Assembly: GCA_001626765.1 (NCBI GenBank) | Contig: LUOO01000023.1 | Coordinates: 1 to 64,000, forward strand | Length of the DNA: 64,000 bases | From: Maritimibacter sp. REDSEA-S28_B5 | Lineage (GTDB): Bacteria > Pseudomonadota > Alphaproteobacteria > Rhodobacterales > Rhodobacteraceae | Direction of reading: 5' to 3' | Shown: positions 46,238 to 55,422 of the stretch, piece after piece | Numbering within the stretch: position 1 is the stretch's first letter | How the letters are laid out: the number at the start of each line of letters is the position of its first letter | The notes under the pieces: generated by a model | Seen by the model: the letters and a program-made list of their open reading frames with translations, nothing else | Database searches by the model: none | What the model was told of the DNA's origin: nothing | Translations under genes and position numbers: made by a program

Positions 46238-46812
46238 TCGGTCACCCATGCCGTGATAAGGTCGAGGTCGGGACGCGGGCGGTCCGGCGGAGCCGAGGTT
46301 TCTGTGCCGATATGGATGAAACCCGCGATGCTCTCATGGCTGGCAAGCCCCAGCGTCTCGTGAACAAAGACCGGGTCATGGCTCGGCCAGCCGGAAAGCC
46401 AGTTGGCCCCCCAGCCCGCCGCCAGCGCGGCGTTCAGGAGCGACAGGCAGACGGCGCCCGCCGAGTAAAGCTGTTCGACCTGCGGCACCTTGGGGCTATC
46501 CACCGGCGAGAACACGACCGCAACCGCGAGGTCGGCATCCGCGAATTGCTTGACCGATTTCTCGATCTTCTCGGCCTCGATGCCCAGCGTTGCGCCGCGC
46601 GCCGGCACCGCCCCTGCCAGCCGCGCGAGCGCGGGGCGGGTCAGGACGACGAATCGCCAGGGTTCGAGCTTGCCATGGTCGGGCGTGCGCGCGGCTGCGG
46701 TGAGGATCTCGGTCAGTTCCTCGCGGTCGGGCACCGGGCCGGTCAGCGTCTTGGCGGGCCGCGAGCGCCGCGTCAGCAGAAAATCGAGCGCGGCCTGATT
46801 TCGTTCGGGCAT
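46234..46812 (-). CDS. Nitroreductase-family flavoprotein
   Basis: 192 residues. LLTRRSRPAKTL and AAARTPDHGKLEPWRFVVL bind FMN, and AGAVCLSLLNAALAAGWGANWLSGWP is the conserved core of YdjA-type nitroreductases. These are FMN- and NAD(P)H-dependent reductases of uncertain physiological substrate. The start MPERNQAALDFL is the natural N-terminus. Its stop overlaps the next ATG, so it is coupled to the broken EI24 gene. Confidence 0.9.
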   Translation of the reverse strand: MPERNQAALDFLLTRRSRPAKTLTGPVPDREELTEILTAAARTPDHGKLEPWRFVVLTRPALARLAGAVPARGATLGIEAEKIEKSVKQFADADLAVAVVFSPVDSPKVPQVEQLYSAGAVCLSLLNAALAAGWGANWLSGWPSHDPVFVHETLGLASHESIAGFIHIGTETSAPPDRPRPDLDLITAWVTE

Positions 46813-46927
46813 AAGTGTCTCCTGTCCGTCCCGGCGAGATGTCGGCACTTATCGGCGCGGCGTCAACCGCTTGGGTGCAATTTGGTCGCGCTTGTCAGTG
46901 CTGGCGCAGGGTGCGATGTGCGCGACC

Positions 46928-47182
46928 ATGAAGAAGGTCGAGCTTTCCCATCTGGCCGTCGAAGGCACGGAAATCGCGGTGCGGGTCACGCCCAATGCGT
47001 CGCGCAATTGCGTGTCGGTACAAGGCGATCTGATCCGGGTCTCCGTCACCGTGGTGCCCGAGGACGGCAAGGCCACGAAGGCGGTGATCAAACTGCTCGC
47101 CGCTTCCTTGGGCGTGGCGAAGTCGCGGCTTGTGCTCGTGCGCGGGGCTACGTCGCGGGACAAGGTGTTTCGGATCGACTGA
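46928..47182 (+). CDS. DUF167 (YggU-like) protein
   Basis: 84 residues: EIAVRVTPNASRN, LIRVSVTVVPEDGKATKAVIKLLA and KSRLVLVRGATSRDKVFRI are the DUF167 signatures. These small alpha/beta proteins are widespread and of unknown function. The start MKKVELSHLAV matches the usual N-terminus; an ATG four codons upstream (46916) is also in frame and cannot be excluded. Confidence 0.88.
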   Translation: MKKVELSHLAVEGTEIAVRVTPNASRNCVSVQGDLIRVSVTVVPEDGKATKAVIKLLAASLGVAKSRLVLVRGATSRDKVFRID

Positions 47183-47334
47183 CCCAAGCGACCGACAGAG
47201 CCCCCTTGCGCCGCGTCGGGCCATATCGGCTCCGGAACTCTGCCCGACCTGTGGCGCGCACAAGCCGGGCAGGACGATGCGTGTTGCGGCATCCAGCGAT
47301 CATAAGGCGACGCATCGCCTGACCCGTCGATGTT

Positions 47335-48552
47335 CTAGGCCAGATGCAGTTCCGACAGGCCCAACGTCTGCTTCTCTGCATCGGCAAGATAATCGCGTTT
47401 CAGCGTCATGTTCAGGAACCCCGTGTGATCGAACACCGCGTCCCGCAGGGTCGACAGCGGACGCGGCAGATGGTGGAACATCTTGCCGAACGTGCGTGCG
47501 ATTTCGCATTGGTGATTGCAATAGGCGACGCGCTCGCGGTCATAGCGGGCAAAAGCGTCGGCAACCGCATCCTTGGTCAGATCGCGCCCGTCCAGAGCCC
47601 GGATCAGGTAATAGCCATCCTCGATCGCCATACCCATGCCATAGGCCGCATATGGCGACACCGGATGCACCGCATCCCCGATCCCGGCCATGCGGCCCTT
47701 GGTGTAGCCGGGCAGCGAGGGACGATTGTAGACCTCCCACCGAAAGACATTCCGCGCGAAATCGGTCTGGTCGGCAAAGCGCGGCAGCGGATCGGCAAAG
47801 TGCGCCAGATGGCGACGCAGATGCGCCTCAGGATCGGACGGAACCTTGGCCGTGGGCGTCGATTTCTCGACGATCCACCACTCGAAGCCCGGCTTGCCGT
47901 CATGGAGCATCGGGAAATAGCTCGCCTGCACGTTGCGCGAATGGTGGATTGCACCGAATTGCGGCGGGATACCGTCAAAGTGTTCGCACCACGCGAGCCA
48001 GACCCGGATGCCCACATGGAACAACCCCGGGTCACCGAAGGCCTGCGTCGTCACGGGCGAGCGGATGCCGTCGGCACCGACCAGGATGTCGGCCTTGACC
48101 TGTTCGCCGTTCTCGAAATGCGCCGTCACGCTGTCGCCGTGATCGTCGTAGCGCGTCACCGCATGACCCGCGTGGACCATGCCTTCGGGCAAAAGCGCCA
48201 GCATCCGGGCAAAGGCCGAGGACCGCAGGACACCATAGTGCCAGCCGGGAATCCCGGTCTTTTCCTCGATCATCGGATTGAAATCGAGCGCGACGCGCGT
48301 CTTGCCCCGGTGATTGCGAAACTCGGTCCGGGTGAATGAGCCGAAGCCTTCGATATCCATGCCGTAGCTGCGCAGCACCGCAAGCACCGGCACCGACAAG
48401 AGCACGGCGCCGCCGATGGGCTTTGGCTCGGGGTTCTTCTCATAGATGCGCACGTCATAGCCCGCCTTGATCGCCGCCAGCGCGGCCGACACGCCGCCCG
48501 GCCCCGCACCCATGATCGCGACCCGGCGTCCGGGTCTCCAAGTATGTGTCAT
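47335..48552 (-). CDS. FAD-dependent monooxygenase (PHBH-like)
   Basis: 405 residues of a group A flavin monooxygenase: N-terminal Rossmann motif VAIMGAGPGGVSAALAA with YEKNPEP, the central DG motif LVGADGIRSPV, and the C-terminal FAD motif GIGDAVHPVSPYAAYGMGMA. It should hydroxylate an aromatic or similar substrate using NAD(P)H. It is divergent from a TetR gene with a palindromic operator between them, so its expression is probably induced by its substrate through that repressor. Confidence 0.9.
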   Translation of the reverse strand: MTHTWRPGRRVAIMGAGPGGVSAALAAIKAGYDVRIYEKNPEPKPIGGAVLLSVPVLAVLRSYGMDIEGFGSFTRTEFRNHRGKTRVALDFNPMIEEKTGIPGWHYGVLRSSAFARMLALLPEGMVHAGHAVTRYDDHGDSVTAHFENGEQVKADILVGADGIRSPVTTQAFGDPGLFHVGIRVWLAWCEHFDGIPPQFGAIHHSRNVQASYFPMLHDGKPGFEWWIVEKSTPTAKVPSDPEAHLRRHLAHFADPLPRFADQTDFARNVFRWEVYNRPSLPGYTKGRMAGIGDAVHPVSPYAAYGMGMAIEDGYYLIRALDGRDLTKDAVADAFARYDRERVAYCNHQCEIARTFGKMFHHLPRPLSTLRDAVFDHTGFLNMTLKRDYLADAEKQTLGLSELHLA

Positions 48553-48596
48553 TCGTTTCTCCCTGTCCCCGCGTCCTCCGGCGGGTGATCAAAAAT

Positions 48597-48616
48597 AGAA
48601 TCAGAATTCTGATTCT
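48597..48616. promoter_or_regulatory. Palindromic operator between monooxygenase and TetR genes
   Basis: AGAATCAGAATTCTGATTCT is a perfect 20-base palindrome, 44 bases from the monooxygenase start and 41 from the TetR start. This is the expected size and place for a TetR-dimer operator controlling both genes. Confidence 0.75.
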
Positions 48617-48657
48617 TAAACGTGGACTTTCCGTCGTGGCAGGCTTAGGAATTTGCC

Positions 48658-49269
48658 ATGACCGAGACCTTCGTGACCCCTGTCCAAACCCGCTCCCGGC
48701 GTTCGTTCGAACGGATGGTGACGGCGGGCATGGACCTGATCCGGCGCGACCCGACAGGCGCGTTTTCGATGCAGGACCTCGCACGGGCGTCCGGCACGTC
48801 TGTCGGCGCGATCTATCAGCGGTTCGGGAACAAAGAGACCGCGATGGTGATGATCCACACGGCGATCATGGAACGCCTCGACCGTGAGGCTCAGGCGCGG
48901 TTTTCCCTTGGCGACAGGCTCGCCCCCGAGGTTGCGGTGGCCGAGGCCGTGCGGCGGTTCTGCGACCACGTGCTCGCCAATATGGATGTGCTGTCCGGGA
49001 TGGTCATTCAGGGGACCGGGCTGGAGGCCTCGACGGCGCGGGGCATGGAAAGTTCGCGCACCATCGGCGCGCTGTTCCAGGGTTTTCTCGCCCATCATCT
49101 GGGACCGGACCCGACGCGGCACGAAATGGTGTTCCGGATGGTCTGCGGCATGACGTGGCGACATATGTTCGCCACCGACGATGCGGAATATGTGGTACCA
49201 CTGCCGCTGGAGGCCGTCCTGGACGGCATGGTCGCCATGGCGCAGTCCTATCTGCTCACACCGCGCTGA
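48658..49269 (+). CDS. TetR/AcrR-family transcriptional regulator
   Basis: 203 residues. The N-terminal helix-turn-helix (FSMQDLARASGTSVGAIYQRFGNKETAM, about 36-63) is typical TetR; the rest is a helical ligand-binding domain without recognisable specificity. It is divergent from the FAD monooxygenase and is its probable repressor, acting at the 20-bp palindrome. It has a shared terminator with the convergent ALDH gene. Confidence 0.9.
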   Translation: MTETFVTPVQTRSRRSFERMVTAGMDLIRRDPTGAFSMQDLARASGTSVGAIYQRFGNKETAMVMIHTAIMERLDREAQARFSLGDRLAPEVAVAEAVRRFCDHVLANMDVLSGMVIQGTGLEASTARGMESSRTIGALFQGFLAHHLGPDPTRHEMVFRMVCGMTWRHMFATDDAEYVVPLPLEAVLDGMVAMAQSYLLTPR

Positions 49270-49311
49270 GGCCCGCAGGCAAACCTCTGGCGACAGCTGC
49301 GACAGCGCCAC

Positions 49312-49345
49312 AAAAAACGCCGCCCCGGATGGAGCGGCGCTTTTC
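49312..49345. terminator. Bidirectional terminator between TetR and ALDH genes
   Basis: CGCCGC (49318-49323) pairs with GCGGCG (49334-49339), with six A on the left and CTTTT on the right. It can therefore serve both convergent genes. Confidence 0.7.
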
Positions 49346-49362
49346 GTGTCATGGGGTGCCGA

Positions 49363-50811
49363 TCACTCGGCGGCGTCGAGCGCCCAGCCACCCACGGCCT
49401 TGACCTCGAGAAAATCCTCGATGCCCCAGACGCCGGCCTCGCGCCCATTGCCGGATTGTTTCATGCCGCCAAAGGGCGCCCCGGCGCCGCGCGACTTTCC
49501 GTTCATCTCGACCATGCCCGAGCGCACGCGCTTGGCCACCCGGTTCGCTTTTGCCCCGTCCTGCGTCTGCACGTAGTTTGTGAGCCCATAGACCGTGTCG
49601 TTCGCGATCTCGATGGCTTCCTCTTCGGTATCGAAGGGGATCATCGTCAGCACCGGGCCAAAGATTTCCTCGCGCGCGATGGTCATCTGGTTGTTGGCAT
49701 CGGCAAAGACGGTCGGCTTGACGAAGAACCCCCGGTTCAGATGCTCGGGACGGCCCAGACCACCGGCTATGAGCGTCGCGCCCTCGTCGATGCCCTTCTG
49801 GATGAGCCCCTGGATCTTCTCCCACTGCGCCGCGTTCACCACGGGGCCGATGTGGCGACCTTCTTCATGGGCATTGCCCACCGTGACCTGCTCGGCGGCA
49901 GCCTTCGCCGCCTCGACTGCCTGCGGATAGATGTCGCGTTGAACGAGCATCCGCGAGGGCGCGTTGCAAGACTGGCCCGAGTTGTTCATCATCGACATGA
50001 CGCCGCGCTTCACCGCCTTCTCGTCCGCATCGGCGAAGATGATATTGGCGCCTTTGCCACCCAGTTCGAGGTGAACGCGCTTGAGCGTCTCTGCGGCGGA
50101 TTTGGAAATCGCGATGCCCGCCCGGGTCGAACCCGTGAAGCTCACCATATCCACGTCGGGGTGCGAGGTCAGGCGCGCGCCCGCCGTAGCCCCGTCCCCG
50201 TTCACGAGGTTGAAGACACCCTTGGGAAACCCGGCGGCATCCATGCATTCAGCAAAGATCATTGCGTCGAGCGGGCTTTCCTCGGACGGCTTCAGGATCA
50301 TCGTGCAGCCCGCGATGGCGGCGGCGATGACCTTGAGGCTGATCTGGTTGAGCGGCCAGTTCCACGGGGTGATCAGCGCGCAGACACCCACAGCCTCATG
50401 CACGATCATCGTGTCAGGGGCATGGTCGCCAAGCGGCTTGATCCACTCGAAATTCTTTGCCGCTGCAAGGAAGTTCTTGGTGTGCGAATAGCCCGCGCCC
50501 CATTGCGACGACCGGGCAAGGTCGATGGGCGCGCCCATCTCCATCGTCACCGCCTGCGCGATGTCCTCGGCGCGTTCCTTGTAGATCGCGAGGAATTTCT
50601 CGACGAGCGCGATCCGCTCCTCGACCGGCGTCATCATCCAGTCGGGGAACGCCGCCTTGGCCGCCGCCACCGCCTTGTCCACATCCGCTTCGGAGGCGAG
50701 CGAAATGACCGCGCAAGGCTCTTCCGTCGACGGGTCGATGACCTCGTGATCCTTGGCCGTCACCGGCGAAACCCATTCACCATTGATATAGAAGTCGCGT
50801 TTCTCAAGCAT
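49363..50811 (-). CDS. Aldehyde dehydrogenase family protein
   Basis: 482 residues, complete ALDH: FTGSTRAGIAI (NAD fold), VHLELGGKGANI (general-base Glu) and NNSGQSCNAPSRML (nucleophile Cys), then EEIFGPVLTMIPFD and FGGMKQSGNGRE. The substrate is unknown. The ATG at 50811 follows GGGAGG, which decides the start. It is distinct from the fused ALDH next to deoC. Confidence 0.93.
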   Translation of the reverse strand: MLEKRDFYINGEWVSPVTAKDHEVIDPSTEEPCAVISLASEADVDKAVAAAKAAFPDWMMTPVEERIALVEKFLAIYKERAEDIAQAVTMEMGAPIDLARSSQWGAGYSHTKNFLAAAKNFEWIKPLGDHAPDTMIVHEAVGVCALITPWNWPLNQISLKVIAAAIAGCTMILKPSEESPLDAMIFAECMDAAGFPKGVFNLVNGDGATAGARLTSHPDVDMVSFTGSTRAGIAISKSAAETLKRVHLELGGKGANIIFADADEKAVKRGVMSMMNNSGQSCNAPSRMLVQRDIYPQAVEAAKAAAEQVTVGNAHEEGRHIGPVVNAAQWEKIQGLIQKGIDEGATLIAGGLGRPEHLNRGFFVKPTVFADANNQMTIAREEIFGPVLTMIPFDTEEEAIEIANDTVYGLTNYVQTQDGAKANRVAKRVRSGMVEMNGKSRGAGAPFGGMKQSGNGREAGVWGIEDFLEVKAVGGWALDAAE

Positions 50812-51058
50812 GAAAGCCTCCCGCTTTTCAGATTTAGGCACAGTCTGTCACTCCGCGCGTTCAACCACAAGCGACCGCCCGGTCGGTTCCGCTTTGCCGC
50901 TACGTCATGGCCGGGGCAAGCTGGATGTGGTCACATCGCCGCGTGTTCCAAAACCGGCTCGAAACCGGGAGGACATTCTGCCACAACCCCCTACAAGCGG
51001 AACGGGATCGGATTACCTGTATCGCGACAGATTTGAAAACACTGGAGAGGAGACCTTC

Positions 51059-51712
51059 ATGAGCCTGCGCATCAACGACACCATCCCGAACCTGACCGTC
51101 GAAACCGACATGGGGTCGATCAACCTGCACGACTTCGTCGGCGACAGTTACGCGATCTTCTTCTCGCACCCCAAGGACTTCACCCCGGTCTGCACCACCG
51201 AATTCGGTGCCGTGGCACAGCTTGCCGACGAATGGGACAAGCGCGGGGTCAAGGTGCTCGGCATCTCGGTGGACGGGGTCGAGGACCACAAGAAATGGAA
51301 GGGCGATATCGAGTCCTATGCCGGTGCCAAGGCCGGTTTCCCGATCGTGGCCGACTCGGGGCTCGAAATGGCGAAAGCCTTCGACATGCTGCCCGCCGAC
51401 GCCTACCTGCCCGATGGCCGCACTCCTGCACATACCGCGACCGTGCGCTCGGTCTTCATCATCGGTCCGGACAAGAAACTGCGCCTGACCATGACCTACC
51501 CGATGTCCGTCGGCCGCAACTTCGCCGAAGTTCTGCGCGCCGTGGACGCGGTGATGAAAACGGACGGCGCGCCCCTTGCCACGCCCGCCAACTGGACCCC
51601 CGGCGAGGACGTGATCGTCGCGCTTTCGGTGTCCAACGACGATGCCAAGGCGAAATACGGCGAGGTGAACATGCGCCTGCCCTACCTGCGCACGATCAAG
51701 GACCCGGCGTAA
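51059..51712 (+). CDS. 1-Cys peroxiredoxin (Prx6-like)
   Basis: 217 residues. The peroxidatic cysteine is Cys45 in DFTPVCTTE, and no other cysteine occurs in the protein, so it is a 1-Cys enzyme that reduces peroxides and needs an external thiol. The C-terminal extension (TPANWTPGEDVIVALSVS) is typical of the Prx6 group. GGAGAGGAG precedes the ATG. The 247 bases upstream have no gene but include a small dyad, CTGT-ATCGCG-ACAG (51017-51030). A strong terminator follows. Confidence 0.95.
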   Translation: MSLRINDTIPNLTVETDMGSINLHDFVGDSYAIFFSHPKDFTPVCTTEFGAVAQLADEWDKRGVKVLGISVDGVEDHKKWKGDIESYAGAKAGFPIVADSGLEMAKAFDMLPADAYLPDGRTPAHTATVRSVFIIGPDKKLRLTMTYPMSVGRNFAEVLRAVDAVMKTDGAPLATPANWTPGEDVIVALSVSNDDAKAKYGEVNMRLPYLRTIKDPA

Positions 51713-51732
51713 CAGTGGCATAACGAGACGAC

Positions 51733-51766
51733 AAAGCCCCGGCCATCGCGCCGGGGCTTTTTCTTT
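51733..51766 (+). terminator. Rho-independent terminator of the peroxiredoxin gene
   Basis: AAAGCCCCGG (51733-51742), loop CCATCGCG, CCGGGGCTTT (51751-51760), then TTCTTT. The stem is a perfect 10 bp. Confidence 0.9.
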
Positions 51767-51782
51767 GGCGACCTGCGCCCCT

Positions 51783-51952
51783 TTCATCTTTCCTTAAATA
51801 CGCAATCCAACCGTGCCACTCGATCTCCGTCGGGCAGAGGCACCCGACCACCACAAGCCGGGGCCGAGCGAAGCGAGGCCCCCGCCCCGCGACGCGGCAA
51901 AGCCGCGGCGCAAAACTTTTCACAGGGACGCGGCGAAGCCGCGGCGCAACAC
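51783..51952 (-). repeat. Dispersed 3'-end repeat, copy 3 (double hairpin)
   Basis: TTCATCTTTCCTTAAATAC (51783-51801) is followed by CGCGGC-AAA-GCCGCG (51893-51907) and CGCGGC-GAA-GCCGCG (51929-51943), both inside GCGCC...GACG contexts. On the minus strand the hairpins come right after the hydrolase stop at 51954, the same arrangement as copies 1 and 2. Confidence 0.55.
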
Positions 51953-51953
51953 C

Positions 51954-52649
51954 TCAGCCGAGCTTTTCCTCCAGAAACCCGACAAAGGCCCGCCAGGACC
52001 GGCGTTCCGCCGCCTCGGTGAAATTGTCCGACGCCGGATTGGTGAACCCGTGCCCAACGTGCCCGAGCGCGAGCATCTGCCAATCCGGGCAATGCGCATC
52101 CAACTCCTCGCCCAGCGCCACGACCGCTTCGGGCCTGGCCAGCGCATCGGCCCAGCCATGAAGCGCGAGCACCGCCGCCTTTATCTGAACCGTCTCGAAA
52201 TTCGGCCTGTCAAAGATGCCGTGGAACGGCGCCACCCCCACCAGATCGGCGCCCGAGCGGGCGAGGTCCAGCACCGCCTTGCCGCCGAAACAGTAGCCCA
52301 TCGCCACCACGCGCGACGCATCGACCACCGCCTGCGCCTTGGCCAGCGCGAGTGTGGCGTTCATCCGGTCGCGCAATTGCGTCCGGTCCGCCTCGACCTC
52401 GTCCTTCCAGCCCCGCGCCTCAGCCGGATCGCGGCTGAACCGGCCTTCGCCGTAGTAGTCCACAACCAGTGCCGCATAGCCCATTTCAGCGAGGAGCCTG
52501 CCCCGCCCTCGTTCAAAGTCACCCAGCCCCCAGAAGGCCGGCGCGATCATCACGCAAGGCCGAGCGCCGATGGTCGCATCGTCATGGTAAAGCTCGCACA
52601 GGAAGGTGGCGCCGTTCACATTGTAGCTCAGGTGTTCGGTCTGGATCAT
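51954..52649 (-). CDS. Dienelactone hydrolase family protein
   Basis: 231 residues, alpha/beta hydrolase. The nucleophile is Cys in GYCFGG, the usual dienelactone-hydrolase variant of GxSxG. The catalytic His is probably in LGHVGHGF and the Asp in the HGWADAL region. Members hydrolyse lactones or esters, and the physiological substrate is unclear. The start is at MIQTEHLSYNV, with GAGGAGAGA upstream. It lies 54 bases beyond the UdgX gene on the same strand. Confidence 0.88.
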   Translation of the reverse strand: MIQTEHLSYNVNGATFLCELYHDDATIGARPCVMIAPAFWGLGDFERGRGRLLAEMGYAALVVDYYGEGRFSRDPAEARGWKDEVEADRTQLRDRMNATLALAKAQAVVDASRVVAMGYCFGGKAVLDLARSGADLVGVAPFHGIFDRPNFETVQIKAAVLALHGWADALARPEAVVALGEELDAHCPDWQMLALGHVGHGFTNPASDNFTEAAERRSWRAFVGFLEEKLG

Positions 52650-52703
52650 CTGTCTCTCCTCGTTTGCGGCGAAGAGACAGCCCCACGCCCCGAAAGTCCA
52701 GCC

Positions 52704-54125
52704 TCAGCCCACCATCGCCCTCACCCGCGCGAGGTCCTCGCGAAACCGAGCGCGCTCCTCGTTCTGGCGCACTCGATCCGGGATCCGCAAAAGGAAACTC
52801 GGATGCACCGTGACGAAAAGCGGGGTCCCGTCGTCGCAGGCCTCGACCTGTCCGCGCCGTTTGAGCAGGTTCTTGCGCGACCCCGTCAGGCTTTCCAGCG
52901 CCGTGCCCCCCATCGCGACGATCAGATCGGGCTGCACCCGCTCGCGTTCAATCCCGAGCCACCATTTGCAATGCTCGATCTCGTCCCGATTCGGGTTCTG
53001 GTGGAGCCGCCGCTTGCCTCGCGGCACGAACTTGAAATGCTTCACCGCGTTGGTGACGTAGGCCTTGTCGCGATCGATCCCGACCTCATTAAGCGTGTCG
53101 TCGAAAAGCCGCCCGGCAGGCCCCACGAAAGGCCGCCCCATGAGGTCCTCCTGATCCCCCGGCTGCTCGCCCACGAACATGAGCGGCGCATCCAGCGGCC
53201 CCTCGCCTGGCACCGGCTGGGTCGCGTTCTCCCAAAGCGGACAGCGCCGGCAGCCCGCAAGCGCCGTCTCCAGCGCATCCTGCCCCGCCGCGCGCAGCGC
53301 CTGCGCCTCGCGGAGCGACGCGCCCACCTTGGCGGCCCGCGCGGGCGCAATCGTCGGCATCGCCTCGGCCATTGCCCGCGCCCGAGCGGGCGCGGTCGCG
53401 ATCAACTCGGGGATCAGCGCGGCCTCCGGCATGTTCTTCCAGTATTTCTTGGGCATCTCCGACTGCATCGCCTTGGGCATGAGCCGCGCCGGGTTGAAGA
53501 TGTTGCGGAAATAGGTGCGCCAAAGCTCCTCGGTCGCGTCCTCGGGAAATGGCGGCTTTACGACCCCCGGCTCAAACCGCAGATCACCGTCGAAATGCAC
53601 GGTCAGGTCGGGGGTGAAAATCGACCACTCCATATCGCCAAATCGCTTGGCAAAGAACGGCGCGGTGGGTTCGGCAATGAAATGCGTGGGTTCGAACCAG
53701 GCCGCGAACTGCCGCCGCGCCGCCCCCGGATCGCCCAACTCGCGAAACCGCACGAAGGCCGTCATCTTGTGCTTGTCGCGCCCGACCTCCTTGGCCATGG
53801 CGTTGAGCCTCGCCACCAGCGGATCGCCCCGGTCGCCCATGAGCCGCTTCTCGGTCTGCACCCGCCACAGGAGCGTATAAAGCCGCGCGAAGCGTTCCGG
53901 GTCGCGGTGCCAAACGGCAAGTCGCGCGAGCGGCAGGAAATCCTTGGGCACGGTCACAGCGCCCTCTCCCTGCGGCAGCGGCGCATTATCCGCGAAGAGA
54001 TCCGCCCCAGCCTCGCCATGCGACCAGGTTACCTCCTCGGGCGGCACACGCGCAACGAGCAAGGCCCGCGCCGCATCGCGCCACGCCTCGAACGATCCGA
54101 TCTTCGGGATGTCCACCGACCGCAT
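52704..54125 (-). CDS. DUF4130 fused to UdgX-type uracil-DNA glycosylase-like protein
   Basis: 473 residues. The N-terminal ~230 match the DUF4130 domain that in other bacteria is a separate protein (VPKDFLPLARLAVWHRDPERFARLYTLLWRV). The C-terminal ~210 are a UDG-fold UdgX: Fe-S cysteines beginning GCRRCPLW, active-site GEQPGDQEDLMGRPFVGPAG, and the KRRLH loop (near residue 370) whose His in characterised UdgX bonds covalently to DNA at uracil sites, then HPSFLLR. Its start overlaps the stop of the radical-SAM gene by one base, so the two are coupled. Role: uracil-DNA recognition in repair. Confidence 0.92.
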   Translation of the reverse strand: MRSVDIPKIGSFEAWRDAARALLVARVPPEEVTWSHGEAGADLFADNAPLPQGEGAVTVPKDFLPLARLAVWHRDPERFARLYTLLWRVQTEKRLMGDRGDPLVARLNAMAKEVGRDKHKMTAFVRFRELGDPGAARRQFAAWFEPTHFIAEPTAPFFAKRFGDMEWSIFTPDLTVHFDGDLRFEPGVVKPPFPEDATEELWRTYFRNIFNPARLMPKAMQSEMPKKYWKNMPEAALIPELIATAPARARAMAEAMPTIAPARAAKVGASLREAQALRAAGQDALETALAGCRRCPLWENATQPVPGEGPLDAPLMFVGEQPGDQEDLMGRPFVGPAGRLFDDTLNEVGIDRDKAYVTNAVKHFKFVPRGKRRLHQNPNRDEIEHCKWWLGIERERVQPDLIVAMGGTALESLTGSRKNLLKRRGQVEACDDGTPLFVTVHPSFLLRIPDRVRQNEERARFREDLARVRAMVG

Positions 54126-55357
54126 CAGAACAGCGACATCTGCTCCGGCGGCGGCGCGAACCGCGCGCGCAGGTCGAGACTGTCAGTCAGGGCGCGCGGC
54201 GACCAGCCGGGAAGCGAAATAAACGGCCGCGCATGTTTCAGGTTCGCGCCCATGCGCATCAGGTCCTCGTAACGCACCGTGCGATGCCGCCGGATCGCGA
54301 GCAGCCGCGTCACCGTCTTCGTCCCGAACCCCGGCACCCGCAGGAGCACCTCCTTGCCCGCCCGGTTCACCTCGACCGGGAACAGATGTCGATTGCCCAG
54401 CGCCCAGGCGAGCTTGGGATCGACCTCCAGATCGAGGTTCCCGTCCCCTCGCCCCGCCGTGATTTCGCCCGCCTCGAAGCCGTAGAACCGCATGAGCCAA
54501 TCAGCCTGATAGAGCCGGTGCTCGCGGATGAGCGGCGGTTTCACGAGCGGCAGGATCGCCGAGGAATCCGGGATCGGCGAGAACGCCGAGTAATACACGC
54601 GCTTGAGGTTGTAGCTGGAATAAAGCCGGGTCGAGGTCTTCAGGATCGTCGCATCATTGGCCCCGTCCGCCCCCACGATCATCTGCGTCGACTGACCTGC
54701 GGGCGCGAACTTCGGCGGGCGCTTGCCGGAGGCGGTCTTGTCCTTCGACGCCTCCTTCAGCACCCGCACATCCGCCATCGCGCGGCGGATCCGGTCGGGC
54801 GACTTCTCCGGCGCGAAATCCTTCACCGCCGCATCGGTCGGAAGCTCGACATTGATCGACAGCCGGTCGGCATAACGCCCCGCCTCCTCGATCAACCGCT
54901 GGTCGGCGTCCGGGATGGTCTTCAGATGGATATACCCGCGAAACCCATGCTCCTCGCGCAGCATCCGCGCGATACGCACCATATCGGCCATCGTATCGTC
55001 GGGCGACTTGATGATCCCGGACGACAGAAACAATCCCTCGATATAGTTGCGCCGGTAGAACTCGAGCGTCAGATGCACAACCTCCTCGGGCGAGAACCGC
55101 GCCCGTTCCACGTTCGACGACACCCGGTTCACGCAGTAGGCGCAGTCGTAGATGCAGAAGTTGGTCATCAGGATCTTGAGAAGGCTGATGCAGCGCCCAT
55201 CGGGCGCATAGGCATGGCAGATCCCCGACCCGGTGACCGAGCCGATCCCCTTGCCATCCCTCGAATCCCGCTTGGCCCCGCCGCTCGACGCGCAGGAGGC
55301 ATCATACTTGGCCGCGTCCGAGAGAATCGCGAGCTTCTGATCAAGTGTCCTTGCCAT
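54125..55357 (-). CDS. Putative DNA modification/repair radical-SAM protein
   Basis: 410 residues. CIYDCAYC (Cys68, 72, 75) binds the radical-SAM 4Fe-4S cluster. The C-terminus has a helix-hairpin-helix-like DNA-binding segment, VLLRVPGFGTKTVTRLLAIRRHR. It belongs to the TIGR03916 group, known by its fixed neighbourhood with UdgX and DUF4130. The reaction it catalyses has not been established to my knowledge. It is the first gene of this unit; upstream is a dispersed repeat and the divergent RNA methyltransferase. Confidence 0.9.
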   Translation of the reverse strand: MARTLDQKLAILSDAAKYDASCASSGGAKRDSRDGKGIGSVTGSGICHAYAPDGRCISLLKILMTNFCIYDCAYCVNRVSSNVERARFSPEEVVHLTLEFYRRNYIEGLFLSSGIIKSPDDTMADMVRIARMLREEHGFRGYIHLKTIPDADQRLIEEAGRYADRLSINVELPTDAAVKDFAPEKSPDRIRRAMADVRVLKEASKDKTASGKRPPKFAPAGQSTQMIVGADGANDATILKTSTRLYSSYNLKRVYYSAFSPIPDSSAILPLVKPPLIREHRLYQADWLMRFYGFEAGEITAGRGDGNLDLEVDPKLAWALGNRHLFPVEVNRAGKEVLLRVPGFGTKTVTRLLAIRRHRTVRYEDLMRMGANLKHARPFISLPGWSPRALTDSLDLRARFAPPPEQMSLF

Positions 55358-55422
55358 ATGTTCACATTATGTTCCATCGCCAGAACAGACAAGAGACCCC
55401 AACCCTCACATCCGCGTGCTCT

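Noticed and set aside
51017-51030. CTGT-ATCGCG-ACAG dyad upstream of the peroxiredoxin as an oxidative-stress operator
   Set aside because: Four-base arms are too short to distinguish from chance, and the sequence does not match a regulator motif I can name.
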